Shown here: positions 23,184 through 32,045 of the stretch, piece by piece
Position numbering within the stretch: the first letter of the stretch is position 1
Layout of the letters: every line of letters starts with the position of its first letter
Source: Pseudomonadota bacterium
GTDB lineage: Bacteria; Pseudomonadota; Alphaproteobacteria; Rhizobiales; Xanthobacteraceae
Direction of reading: 5' to 3'
NCBI GenBank assembly: GCA_023449855.1
Contig: JAEXHR010000079.1
Location: 1 to 64,000, forward strand
Length of the DNA stretch: 64,000 nt
Made by a program: the position numbers and the translations under genes
The notes under the pieces: generated by a model
What the model saw: the letters and a program-made list of their open reading frames with translations, nothing else
Told to the model about the DNA's origin: nothing
Databases searched by the model: none

Positions 23184-25274
23184 TCAGATGGATTGAAGAG
23201 CCCGCAGCACATCCAGCATGCCGTGGCCCTGGAAACTGCGCTCGCGGCCAAGATCGGTGGCCGTATCGCACAGGATTTTCTTGACGCGCCGCGGACGGCC
23301 CACCAGTTCGTCATAGCGCGCCAGCAGCATCGCCGCCGCGCCGCTGACATGCGGCGCGGCCATGCTGGTGCCGGACTCCGGCGCCCACTTGTTGTCGAGA
23401 ACCGTGGACACCACCTTTTCGCCCGGCGCCACCAGATCCGGCTTCGCCCGCCCGTCCCCGGTCGGCCCGCGGCTGGAGAAGAAGCTCACGCCATAGGTGT
23501 GTGGCCAGTTGCCATGGGTCGAACCGACGGTGATGACGCTTTCGCTGTTGCCGGGGTCGGTGATGCTGAAGGCAGCATAGTTCTCGAACACGCCGTCATT
23601 GGTCTGGAATTTCTGGAAGCCGCGATTGCCGGCGGCAGCCACGACAACGACCCCGCTCTCCACCAGCCGCTCACATTCGTTGCAGATCGGCGTGTTACCG
23701 CAGGCGAAATTGCGGACATTGTGCGGGATCGACAGGCTGAGATTGGCGCCGTGCACGGTGATGTGGTTATGCCGCTCATTGATGTAGCGAATGAATTGCA
23801 GGGCGGCGATGATCGCGAATTCGGTGTCTTCCCTGGTCTTGTTGAGAACCCGGAAATCGTAGATGCGAATGGTCGGACACATGCCTTCGGCGTGTCCTCC
23901 CGACTCGCGCGCCCCGATGATCCCCGCGACATGAGTCCCGTGCGGACTCGGCAATGGCGCTTCCTCCTCGAAAGGCGAAGCTCCCGTGTCCCGCATATCC
24001 TCCGCTTTGAGCTTCGGCGGCAGGAGCGTGATCAGTTTTTCGACCCGCGCCCAGTTGATCGGCCGCTGATTTTCAGTGTCCTCCGCAATCGCTTTCAGAC
24101 TCGCGATGACATCAGCCTCTTTTTGCCCGGTGGCTTTCACGATCCATTCGACATCCGCCGGTTTGACGTCATCGACGTTGTTGCTCACGATCTCCCGGAT
24201 TCGCGTGAAATCGAAGGTCCTGCGGATGCGCGAACTGTATTTCGCAGCACCGGTCTTTCGCTCGTCAATCTCGACGAAGGCCGGATGGGTCCGGTCGATG
24301 CCTGAGTCGAGCACGGCCCAGACGATGTTCCTGCAATCGACCTTGAACAACGTCTTCGCGGCATCGCCCTTTACCGCAGGAACGGATCGGTCCAGCGCAG
24401 CCGTGGCCGGCCGGTTCAGCGACACCTGAAAAATGTAGCCCGCGCCGTCCATATCGAAACTGAGATCGACATCGGCCTTGGGGGGCTGCAACACCTCGCG
24501 CGTTCTATCAATCAACGTATAAAGATCGACCATCGCCTTGATGATCTCGTCGATATGGCCTTGATACTTGTCGAAGGCTTCTTCGGCAGTCAGCGACGGA
24601 AGCTTGGCAAGCGGACGCTTCTCCTTGTCGGCCGGACGCAGCAATTTGCCGTCCCAATAGATCAGCCCCGCAAGGGCGATATATCTTTCCAGCGACGTAT
24701 AGATCTCGCGATCGTCCGTGATCGCCGGCGGATCCTTCACCGGGCGGCGCTCCAGCAGCTTCTTCACCCGTTGCGGATCGAATGTCGCAATCCGTTCCTG
24801 CACCGTGGGCTCCTGCCACCACTGTGTCAGCGGCACCAGAATGCGCAGCACCTGATCGAAGTACAGCCGGGCCGCAACCAACCCCTGCAGATAGGCGACC
24901 TTGGGCGGATGATCGTCGCGTTTCGCCGGAACAGGATCGACCTCGCGCGCGCGCTCCTGCGTTTGCTCTTTGATAGCCTTCGGAATGATGCTGGCGACCA
25001 GCGCCGCGGTGACACGCCGGTGCGGCGTGATCAGCACGTCCTGCACGAGGCCGGGATCGAGCGCGAAGGCCGCCCAGACATCGCCGAGCAATGGCGAGTC
25101 CTGCAGCACGCGGCGATCGTCCGCGGGACCGAGCAGGATATGTTCGACCAGATCGGCCGGGATCGAGAATTGCTCCGGACGCTGCCCCGATGGCGTCGCC
25201 GGGGCGCCCGCGGCGTCATCGCCGCCGCCCGATCCGCCCGGCTTTTGCGTCCCGCTCTTTTTTGCTTTCGCCAC
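23184..25274 (-). CDS. Large cytoplasmic subtilisin-like protease (S8), second gene of operon
   Basis: This is a 696-residue protein. A Gly/Ala/Pro-rich start (1-33) leads to a helical region of about 280 residues without a known domain. The subtilase domain has Asp323 in AVLDSGID, His445 in SPHGTHVAG, the oxyanion Asn550 in AAAGN and Ser637 in SGTSMAAPH. About 110 extra residues lie between Asp and His, and C525/C531/C534 form a possible metal or disulfide cluster. There is no signal peptide or obvious propeptide. The unknown N-terminal region may be a sensor or scaffold. GTG start with GGGGGC upstream. Confidence 0.93.
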   Translation of the reverse strand: MAKAKKSGTQKPGGSGGGDDAAGAPATPSGQRPEQFSIPADLVEHILLGPADDRRVLQDSPLLGDVWAAFALDPGLVQDVLITPHRRVTAALVASIIPKAIKEQTQERAREVDPVPAKRDDHPPKVAYLQGLVAARLYFDQVLRILVPLTQWWQEPTVQERIATFDPQRVKKLLERRPVKDPPAITDDREIYTSLERYIALAGLIYWDGKLLRPADKEKRPLAKLPSLTAEEAFDKYQGHIDEIIKAMVDLYTLIDRTREVLQPPKADVDLSFDMDGAGYIFQVSLNRPATAALDRSVPAVKGDAAKTLFKVDCRNIVWAVLDSGIDRTHPAFVEIDERKTGAAKYSSRIRRTFDFTRIREIVSNNVDDVKPADVEWIVKATGQKEADVIASLKAIAEDTENQRPINWARVEKLITLLPPKLKAEDMRDTGASPFEEEAPLPSPHGTHVAGIIGARESGGHAEGMCPTIRIYDFRVLNKTREDTEFAIIAALQFIRYINERHNHITVHGANLSLSIPHNVRNFACGNTPICNECERLVESGVVVVAAAGNRGFQKFQTNDGVFENYAAFSITDPGNSESVITVGSTHGNWPHTYGVSFFSSRGPTGDGRAKPDLVAPGEKVVSTVLDNKWAPESGTSMAAPHVSGAAAMLLARYDELVGRPRRVKKILCDTATDLGRERSFQGHGMLDVLRALQSI

Positions 25275-25318
25275 CCACTGCCCCCAATGGTCGTCTCAAC
25301 AATTATCGATGCGCCCCG

Positions 25319-26512
25319 TCACACTTTCGAAGCCGGATAGGGAAAATCGCCGGGCGCCTTGATCGATGGATCGAAATAGGCCCGCAGCGCCGCGTCGCAG
25401 ACGGCGTAGCCCCAATTGATCAGCCGCTCCTGGGTGAGATCGTCGAGCCCCTTCAGCCGGGTCGAAATCTCGGCCAGCGCCATGGTGCGATCGTGCGGGC
25501 ATGGCAACGCGTCGTTCAGCTTGAAATCCGCGATATCGGTGCGGATGCTCCACAGCGCGCCCTTGCGCGCGCGCAAGCTGGCCGGCTCCTTGCGAGAGAG
25601 TTTCAGGGAATCGATGACCTGCCGGCTGCGCAGCGCGCGGACCTGGCTGTCGATCAGATTGAGCACCCGGAAGGAATGCCGCGGCCAGTCATGCTTCGGC
25701 GCTTCCTCCGCCTTGGTCTTGCCGCCGGCATCGCTGACGAAAATGGTCTTGTGCCGTTTCCACGCGGTTTCGAGACCGAGATTGTCGTAGACGCCGCCGT
25801 CGGTGAGAACCATGCCGGTGGTGAATGGCGGGCGTTGCAGATCCATGCCGGAGCCCGGCACGAAATCGTCATGCTGCACCTTCAGTTGGAATGGCGACAG
25901 CACTGGAGGGAATGACGACGACGCGGCCACCGCCTGCGCCAGCGTGACCTTCATTTTTGCCGCGTCGATCCTGCCGACGCGATAGTCCCACATATAGCGC
26001 TTGGTGAAACGGCACAGCACGCCGGACTGCACATTGGTGGCGTTGATGACGAAGCGCGGCGCGTCGGGCAGCGCTTGCAAGGTCTTGCCCCCGAACAGTG
26101 CAGCATCATAGGCGCCGGCGATGCGATCGCCGACGGTGCCGGGCAGCAGCGCGCCGAGGATCACCGACTTGATGTCGATGGACTGGCCGGCAAATCTGCG
26201 CAGCGGCGTGACGAATTCGCGGATGAAACTGTGATTGACGTCGGAGGTCGCAAAATCGATCCGCGACCATTTCATGCCGAGAAAGGCCGCGGTGATCGAT
26301 CCACCCGAGATGCTGGAAATGCGCGCGACCTTGCCGAGCAGCCCGACCTCGTACAGCCGCCAGAGCACGCCGATATGGAACACCATCGCGCGATAGCCGC
26401 CGCCGGAGAGGCACAGCGCAGGTGTCTCCTCGAGCGGCTCGTCGATCTCGCCGGGAATGACCTTGACCGGCGAGTCGGCAGCAACGGGCGCATCCGACAC
26501 GGCATCCCCCAC
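25319..26512 (-). CDS. Patatin-like phospholipase, first gene of patatin-S8-MBL operon
   Basis: This 397-residue patatin has the oxyanion loop SGGGYR at 36-41, nucleophile Ser69 in SSISGGS, and the catalytic Asp238 in TDGGVYDN. There is no signal peptide, so it would act on membranes from inside the cell. The start is a GTG with GGAG seven bases upstream. The subtilase gene follows 44 bases later on the same strand. Patatins are common effectors in bacterial abortive-infection systems such as CBASS; whether this one is an effector is inference. Confidence 0.93.
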   Translation of the reverse strand: MGDAVSDAPVAADSPVKVIPGEIDEPLEETPALCLSGGGYRAMVFHIGVLWRLYEVGLLGKVARISSISGGSITAAFLGMKWSRIDFATSDVNHSFIREFVTPLRRFAGQSIDIKSVILGALLPGTVGDRIAGAYDAALFGGKTLQALPDAPRFVINATNVQSGVLCRFTKRYMWDYRVGRIDAAKMKVTLAQAVAASSSFPPVLSPFQLKVQHDDFVPGSGMDLQRPPFTTGMVLTDGGVYDNLGLETAWKRHKTIFVSDAGGKTKAEEAPKHDWPRHSFRVLNLIDSQVRALRSRQVIDSLKLSRKEPASLRARKGALWSIRTDIADFKLNDALPCPHDRTMALAEISTRLKGLDDLTQERLINWGYAVCDAALRAYFDPSIKAPGDFPYPASKV

Positions 26513-26618
26513 GCACGCACTCCACCTTAAGGTGTCTTTTGCGGGGGCACTCTACACACGCCGAACGGGTATCGTGAAGTGGCTGACCGCGCAATCGCGC
26601 GGGGTGCGACACTCTGTG

Positions 26619-27131
26619 CTAGGCGGGCCGCTTCTTCAGTTTCGCCCTGCGCGGCAATTGCGCGGGCCAGGACACGATATGGTCCTCGAGTTCTTCATCC
26701 GGCACCGTTTCCTCGCTCGCCTCGACACGCCCGCGAACCGAAACGCCGGCCTCATGCACGGTCTCGCGGCTGCCGGAAATCAGTGGATGCCACCAATAAA
26801 GATCGCGCTTTTCAGCCGCGAGCTTGTAGCCGCAGCTATGCGGCAGCCAGCTCAGGCTGCGCACGTTGTCCGGCGTCAGACGGACGCAATCGGGCACCTG
26901 GTCGGAGCGATTTGGATAGTCCTTGCAGGCACATAGATTGGCATCGAGGAGCTTGCAGGAAATGTGCGTATAGTAGATCCGGCCGGTATCCTCGTCTTCC
27001 AGCTTGTTCAGGCAGCAGCGCCCGCAGCCGTCGCACAGGCTCTCCCATTCGGCGTCGGACATCTCTTCCAACGTCTTGGTTTTCCAGAACATTCCCTCCT
27101 GCGCGGAGGGGCGAGGTGGACGCGCGGTCAT
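26619..27131 (-). CDS. YkgJ/YcgN family cysteine cluster protein (UPF0260)
   Basis: This 170-residue protein has FWKTKTLEEMSDAEWESLCDGCGRCC, CKLLDANLCACKDYPNR and PHSCGYKLAAEKRDLYWWHPLISG, the full UPF0260/YcgN signature. Its eight or more cysteines probably bind zinc or an iron-sulfur centre. A TTG six codons upstream also opens the frame; I use the ATG at 27131. This is a conserved single gene next to the penicillin-binding protein gene and divergent from it. The molecular role is unknown. Confidence 0.93.
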   Translation of the reverse strand: MTARPPRPSAQEGMFWKTKTLEEMSDAEWESLCDGCGRCCLNKLEDEDTGRIYYTHISCKLLDANLCACKDYPNRSDQVPDCVRLTPDNVRSLSWLPHSCGYKLAAEKRDLYWWHPLISGSRETVHEAGVSVRGRVEASEETVPDEELEDHIVSWPAQLPRRAKLKKRPA

Positions 27132-27356
27132 CTGTTCGAATGAGTCCAATCATGCAGGCGAAACGCCCTTCTAGCGGCGTTAGCCGTGAGCAGCAATTGT
27201 GCTGGCCCGCCATTGGTTTATCGGCCCCGCTCGGCTAAAACTTGACGAGTCTCCCGTGCCGCAACACTGCCGCCGGGATGCCGCAATGATTCCGCAACAG
27301 ACGTCGGCTTTGCCCGTTCAGGCGAGGCTTTCGCTGCAAAGAAACCAAGGGCCACG

Positions 27357-29624
27357 GTGCCGAAGATCGACCCGTCGAAGTGGATCATGAAGTTCCGGCA
27401 TTTCCTGCTGGACCTCGACGCGCGCATCGATTCCGGACTGTTCTCATCCGGCCGCGGCACCCGCGAACTGTGGGAGCGCTACTCGACCTTCATGGACAGG
27501 TTCCATGTCGGCAGTTGGAAACGATGGCTGTTCATCGAGCCGTTGTCGGAAGCTGCCACCCTCGGCCTCGGCGGCCTCGTGCTAATGCTCGCGCTCGCCC
27601 AGCCTGCCTTCCGCGAGACCGCCGATGAAGACTGGCTGAAGAAATCCGACCTCGCGGTCACGTTCCTCGACCGCTACGGCAATCCGATCGGCAGCCGCGG
27701 CATCAAGCACAATGACTCGATTCCGCTGGAAGATTTCCCGGACAATCTGATCAAGGCGACGCTCGCCACCGAAGACCGCCGCTTCTACGACCATTTCGGC
27801 ATCGATATCGCCGGCACCGCGCGCGCGCTTGTGACCAACGCGCAGGCCGGCGGCGTGCGCCAGGGCGGCTCGTCGATCAGCCAGCAGCTCGCCAAGAACC
27901 TGTTCCTGACCAACGAGCGCACCATCGAGCGCAAGGTCAACGAGGCCTTCCTCGCGATCTGGCTTGAGACGCGTCTCACCAAGAACGAGATTCTGAAGCT
28001 CTATCTCGACCGCGCTTACATGGGCGGCGGCACGTTCGGCGTCGACGGCGCCGCGCATTTCTACTTCAACAAGTCGGCGCGTGACGTCACGCTGGCGGAA
28101 GCCGCGATGCTCGCTGGCCTGTTCAAGGCGCCGACCAAATACGCGCCGCATATCAACCTGCCCGCCGCCCGCGCCCGCGCGAACCAGGTGCTCGACAACA
28201 TGGTCGATGCCGGTTTCATGACCGAGGGTCAGGTGTTCGGCGCCCGCCGTAACCCGGCCGTTGCCGTCGATCGCCGGCAGGAAGTGTCGCCGAACTACTA
28301 TCTCGACTGGGCCTTCGACGAGATGCGCCGGCTCGTCGAGACGTTTCCGAAGTCCTATGTGGAGCGCGTGTTCGTGGTACGCACCGCCATCGACATGAAT
28401 GTACAGCGCGCCGCGGAAGCGGCCGTGGAAAACCAGCTCCGCCAGTTCGGCCGCGACTATCACGCCACCCAGGCGGCCACCGTCGTCGCCGATCTCGATG
28501 GCGGCGTCCGCGCCATGGTGGGCGGCCGCGACTATGGCGCAAGCCAATTCAACCGCGCGGTGGACGCGATGCGTCAGCCCGGCTCGTCATTCAAGCCCTA
28601 TGTCTACACGACGGCACTGCTGAACGGGTACACCCCGAAATCGGTGATCCTCGACGGCCCGGTCTGCATCGGCAACTGGTGTCCGCAGAATTATGGCCAC
28701 TCCTATTCCGGCAATGTCACGCTGACCCAGGCGATCACGCGCTCGATTAATGTCGTTCCGGTGAAGATCTCCATCGCGCTCGGCAAAGGCAGCCCGAAAG
28801 CCGGCCGCGCCAAGATCGTCGAGACCGCGCGCAAGTTCGGCATCAAGGCGCCGCTGCTCGATACACCGTCGCTGCCGATCGGCTCGACCGAAGTGTCGGT
28901 GCTCGAACATGCCACCGCCTATGTCACCTTCCCCAACAAGGGACGCGCGGTGTCGCCGCATGCGGTGCTGGAAGTCCGCACCGGCGCCGGCGACCTCGTC
29001 TGGCGCTATGACCGCGACGGACCGAAACCGACACAGGCGATCCCCGCTTCCGTCGCCGCCGACATGGCGGAGATGATGAGCCATGTGGTAAGCGAAGGCA
29101 CCGCGCGCCGCGCTGCGCTCGATGGCATCCCTACGGCAGGCAAGACCGGCACGACCAATGCCTATCGCGACGCCTGGTTCGTCGGCTACACCGGCAACTT
29201 CGCTGCCGCCGTGTGGTACGGCAATGACGACTATTCGCCGACCAACCGCATGACCGGCGGTTCGCTGCCGGCGCAGACCTGGCACGACATCATGGTGGCC
29301 GCGCATCAGGGCATCGAAGTGCGCGAACTGCCGGGCGTCGGCATGGGCACGCGCAATCCGGCTGCCGCGGCCTCGTCCACGATGGCCGCCAATGCGCAGG
29401 AGCAGAAACCCGGTCCGCCGCCGGTGCTGACGCGGCGCGGCGCCGATATCCTGCTGCGCGTGGAAAAGATGCTGGACGATGCCGGCCGCACCATCGGCAA
29501 CACCTCTGCGACCAACGAGCCGGCGAAGCCGCGAGCCTCGACCACGCTCGCCTTCCCGGAAAACTATGCGGCCGCAGGCGACGCTTCCGCAAAGCCCACC
29601 CCCGCTCCCACCCGCAAGAATTGA
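27357..29624 (+). CDS. Class A penicillin-binding protein (bifunctional transglycosylase/transpeptidase, PBP1A family)
   Basis: This is a 755-residue peptidoglycan synthase. A cytoplasmic segment of about 60 residues and one membrane span (near 65-82) precede the GT51 transglycosylase domain, with catalytic Glu139 in ATEDRRFYDHFG. The transpeptidase domain has Ser410 in SSFK, a SIN triad motif and KTGTT with Lys596. The C-terminus is Pro/Ala-rich. It starts at a GTG. The enzyme polymerises and cross-links murein at the outer face of the inner membrane. DUF1214 follows 27 bases later, perhaps in the same transcript. Confidence 0.95.
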   Translation: MPKIDPSKWIMKFRHFLLDLDARIDSGLFSSGRGTRELWERYSTFMDRFHVGSWKRWLFIEPLSEAATLGLGGLVLMLALAQPAFRETADEDWLKKSDLAVTFLDRYGNPIGSRGIKHNDSIPLEDFPDNLIKATLATEDRRFYDHFGIDIAGTARALVTNAQAGGVRQGGSSISQQLAKNLFLTNERTIERKVNEAFLAIWLETRLTKNEILKLYLDRAYMGGGTFGVDGAAHFYFNKSARDVTLAEAAMLAGLFKAPTKYAPHINLPAARARANQVLDNMVDAGFMTEGQVFGARRNPAVAVDRRQEVSPNYYLDWAFDEMRRLVETFPKSYVERVFVVRTAIDMNVQRAAEAAVENQLRQFGRDYHATQAATVVADLDGGVRAMVGGRDYGASQFNRAVDAMRQPGSSFKPYVYTTALLNGYTPKSVILDGPVCIGNWCPQNYGHSYSGNVTLTQAITRSINVVPVKISIALGKGSPKAGRAKIVETARKFGIKAPLLDTPSLPIGSTEVSVLEHATAYVTFPNKGRAVSPHAVLEVRTGAGDLVWRYDRDGPKPTQAIPASVAADMAEMMSHVVSEGTARRAALDGIPTAGKTGTTNAYRDAWFVGYTGNFAAAVWYGNDDYSPTNRMTGGSLPAQTWHDIMVAAHQGIEVRELPGVGMGTRNPAAAASSTMAANAQEQKPGPPPVLTRRGADILLRVEKMLDDAGRTIGNTSATNEPAKPRASTTLAFPENYAAAGDASAKPTPAPTRKN

Positions 29625-29651
29625 CGTTGACGACATGACAGGTGTGGCGAC

Positions 29652-30233
29652 GTGCGGCTGATCTTCCTCACGCTTCTGGCGCTCGCAATCGCAGCCGGCG
29701 TCGGCCTTGGTCTGACCTGGACGACGGCCAACCGCGGCGTCGATCTCGGCACACTCACCATCGGCTCGTGGACAGCGCGGCCGCGCAGCGGTTCGAACGA
29801 GATCGATCCCTATGCCCGCGCGAGCATCGCGCGCTCCGGCGAATTGCCGATCGGCACCGGCGACGGCATCACCTTCACGGCCACCACCGACGACAACAAG
29901 AAGCCGCTCGACGGCCGCTGCGACGTGGTGATCAGCGGCGTCACCCCGCCGGCCCGCTTCTGGACGCTGACGCTGTACGATACCAAAGGCCGTCTCGTCG
30001 CCAACACGCTGGACCGCTATGGCTTCACCAGCCAGGAGGTGGTGCGCAGCGCCGACGGCGCATTCGAGGTTCGCATCGCCGCACGCTCGCGTGCCGGCAA
30101 CTGGCTGCCGACCAGCGCCATCGATCGCTACGTGCTGGCGCTGCGCCTCTACGATACGCCGGTCGGTGTCGCCACCCGCAGCCAGAAGGACGCGCCGATG
30201 CCGGCCATCGCCACGGTGGGCTGCCCGTCATGA
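29652..30233 (+). CDS. DUF1214 domain protein
   Basis: This 193-residue protein has an N-terminal membrane anchor (LIFLTLLALAIAAGVGLGL) and a DUF1214 beta domain with PARFWTLTLYDTKGRLVAN, RYGFTSQEV and RAGNWLPTS. It is presumably periplasmic. The start is the GTG at 29652. Its stop overlaps the ATG of the DUF1254 gene (ATGA, 30230-30233). The two domains are fused in many proteins of the DUF1254/DUF1214 family, here split into two coupled genes, so they probably form one complex. Confidence 0.9.
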   Translation: MRLIFLTLLALAIAAGVGLGLTWTTANRGVDLGTLTIGSWTARPRSGSNEIDPYARASIARSGELPIGTGDGITFTATTDDNKKPLDGRCDVVISGVTPPARFWTLTLYDTKGRLVANTLDRYGFTSQEVVRSADGAFEVRIAARSRAGNWLPTSAIDRYVLALRLYDTPVGVATRSQKDAPMPAIATVGCPS

Positions 30234-30808
30234 TCCGGCTGCTGTTCACCATCATCGGCGGCGTGCTGCTCGGCGGCGTGGTGCATCTGGTCAGCGTGCT
30301 GGCGCTGCCACGCATCGCCACGCAGGACGCCTACTCGCGGCTGGCTGCCGTGACCAGGGAAAATGCGGTGACGCCGCTGGCCCAGACCAATCCGGCCAAT
30401 GCACTGCTGCCTTACATGGACCCGGCCTTCGCCATGGCGGTGTGCCGCTACGATCTGTCCAAGGGACCGATCAAGCTGACGGTGCCGGTAAGCCAGTCCT
30501 ATACGTCGGTGTCGTTCTATACCCGCAATGACGTCGCCTACTACGCCATCAACGATCGTTCCGCTGGCCGCCGCGTCATCGAACTCGATTTGATGACCGA
30601 AGCGCAGCATGAGGCGCTGCCCGAGGAAGAGGACGTCACCGCCGCCGACCGGCTGATCATCGACTCGCCAAGCGAAACCGGACTGATCGTGCTGAAAGCG
30701 CTGGCCGCAGAGCCGGGCTTGATGACCCAGGCCCAGGCCTCGCTGACTGCCGCGAACTGCCGCGTCCAGACCGATCCACCGGCAGCGCCGACGAAGGGTA
30801 AGCGATAG
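30230..30808 (+). CDS. DUF1254 domain protein
   Basis: This 192-residue protein has an N-terminal anchor (LLFTIIGGVLLGGVVHLVSVLAL), then DAYSRLAAVTRENAVTPLA, LPYMDPAFAMAVCRYDL and VSFYTRNDVAYYAINDR, matching the short DUF1254 form found next to DUF1214 in rhizobia. It is coupled by a 4-base overlap to the preceding gene. The function of this periplasmic pair is not known. Confidence 0.9.
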   Translation: MIRLLFTIIGGVLLGGVVHLVSVLALPRIATQDAYSRLAAVTRENAVTPLAQTNPANALLPYMDPAFAMAVCRYDLSKGPIKLTVPVSQSYTSVSFYTRNDVAYYAINDRSAGRRVIELDLMTEAQHEALPEEEDVTAADRLIIDSPSETGLIVLKALAAEPGLMTQAQASLTAANCRVQTDPPAAPTKGKR

Positions 30809-30811
30809 TCC

Positions 30812-30908
30812 GTAGGATGGGTTGAGCGAAGCGATACCCATCACCTCCTGCGCTGGCGACGATGGGTATCGCGTCGGCGCTAACGCGCCTCTGCTCATCC
30901 CATCCTAC
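30812..30908. repeat. Palindromic REP-like element, GTAGGATGGG type (long form)
   Basis: The outer arms are GTAGGATGGG and CCATCCTAC, and the inner arms are GCGATACCCATC and GATGGGTATCGC. It begins four bases after the DUF1254 stop and is the long version of the element at 16,323-16,357. It probably serves as the 3' end structure of the PBP-DUF1214-DUF1254 transcript. Confidence 0.88.
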
Positions 30909-31040
30909 GCTTCCTCAACGTGACATCTTCCCGCATAGAAAATATCCGGAAACCGCGTTCGCGTAATCTGCCTGCAATCCGTATCGGCGATGCTGCGTGT
31001 CGATCACATGACGCGGCGAATCGACCGGACCGGAACTCAC

Positions 31041-32033
31041 ATGCACCACGATCAGGCCACGGCGGAAACGAAGTCTTCCTATCTCCTCTCTCTGGTCTGG
31101 TGGCCGCTGCTGTATTTCGGCGCGCTCGTCGGCGCCGAATTCGCCTTTGCCAGCAACGCGCCCATCATGTGGTTCAACGCCGTCTATGCGGCGCTGCTCG
31201 GCGCGATCTTCCTGCTCGAACGGGCCACCCCGCACCGCGCGGAATGGCTCGAACATGACGGGGAATTGCTGAACGATATCGGACACACATTGCTCACCAA
31301 GGGCGTCGCGCAGCTCGCGGTCGCCGCAACGTCGATCGTGCCGATGGCGGTGGCGACGGTGACGCGCACCGACGATCACGTCTCGCAGCTATGGCCGACG
31401 CAGTGGCCGCTGATTGCACAGGTCGTACTGGCGCTGGTGATTGCAGAATTCGGCCTCTACTGGTCGCACCGCATCGCGCATGAAAATCTGTTCTTCTGGC
31501 GCTTCCATGCGCTTCATCACAGCGTCATCCGGCTCTGGGTCGTCAATACCGGCCGCTTCCATGTGGTGGATTCGCTGATCAAGATGGTGCTGAGCCAGGT
31601 GCCGCTCTATCTGCTCGATGCGCCGCTGCAGGTGTTCCTGTGGGTCGGCGCGGTGACGGCGATCACCGGGCTGCTGACCCACTGCAATGTGGAAACGCGC
31701 ACCGCACTGTTCGATCCGGTGTTCGCGACGCCCAAGCTGCATCGCTGGCATCACTCCAAGACTCTGAAAGAGGGCAACAGCAATTATTGCGAGAACGTCA
31801 TGATCTGGGATCATGTGTTCGGCACCTATCTCAACCCGGACAAAGCCTCGCCGGACCGGCTCGGCATCAGCGGCCGCGTGGCGCCGGATTTTGTGGGCCA
31901 GATCCTGCAGCCATTTTCGCGCAAGGGCGCGCGGCAGATTCTGGGGCAGCGGGTGGAGAGTCCTGAAGAGAGCGGAAAGAGTGCAGACGAGAAAGCGAAT
32001 GCGCCTGCCGTAGGGCGGATTAGCGAAGCGTAA
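31041..32033 (+). CDS. Sterol desaturase / fatty acid hydroxylase superfamily membrane protein
   Basis: This protein has about 330 residues, several membrane spans and the three di-iron histidine boxes: HRIAHE, HALHH and KLHRWHHS, with a late NYCENVMIWDHVFGTY. Members hydroxylate or desaturate lipids such as carotenoids or hopanoid-related substrates; the substrate here is not evident. ATGs at 30990 and 31008 are alternatives to the chosen start at 31041. The last codons (VGRISEA and stop) are supplied by a palindromic repeat, so the C-terminus was extended or replaced when that repeat arrived. Confidence 0.87.
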   Translation: MHHDQATAETKSSYLLSLVWWPLLYFGALVGAEFAFASNAPIMWFNAVYAALLGAIFLLERATPHRAEWLEHDGELLNDIGHTLLTKGVAQLAVAATSIVPMAVATVTRTDDHVSQLWPTQWPLIAQVVLALVIAEFGLYWSHRIAHENLFFWRFHALHHSVIRLWVVNTGRFHVVDSLIKMVLSQVPLYLLDAPLQVFLWVGAVTAITGLLTHCNVETRTALFDPVFATPKLHRWHHSKTLKEGNSNYCENVMIWDHVFGTYLNPDKASPDRLGISGRVAPDFVGQILQPFSRKGARQILGQRVESPEESGKSADEKANAPAVGRISEA

Positions 32034-32044
32034 TCCGCCCTACG
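32009..32044. repeat. Palindromic REP-like element, TAGGGCGGAT type (short form)
   Basis: The perfect arms CGTAGGGCGGATTA and TAATCCGCCCTACG flank GCGAAGCG. It overlaps the end of the membrane hydroxylase coding sequence and its stop, and ends two bases from the stop of the convergent lipoprotein gene, so it may be a two-way terminator. Confidence 0.9.
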
Positions 32045-32045
32045 A

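Noticed and set aside
29652..30808. Frameshift splitting a single DUF1254/DUF1214 gene
   Set aside because: Each part has its own start, membrane anchor and full domain, and the domain order is reversed relative to fused members, so they are separate genes.
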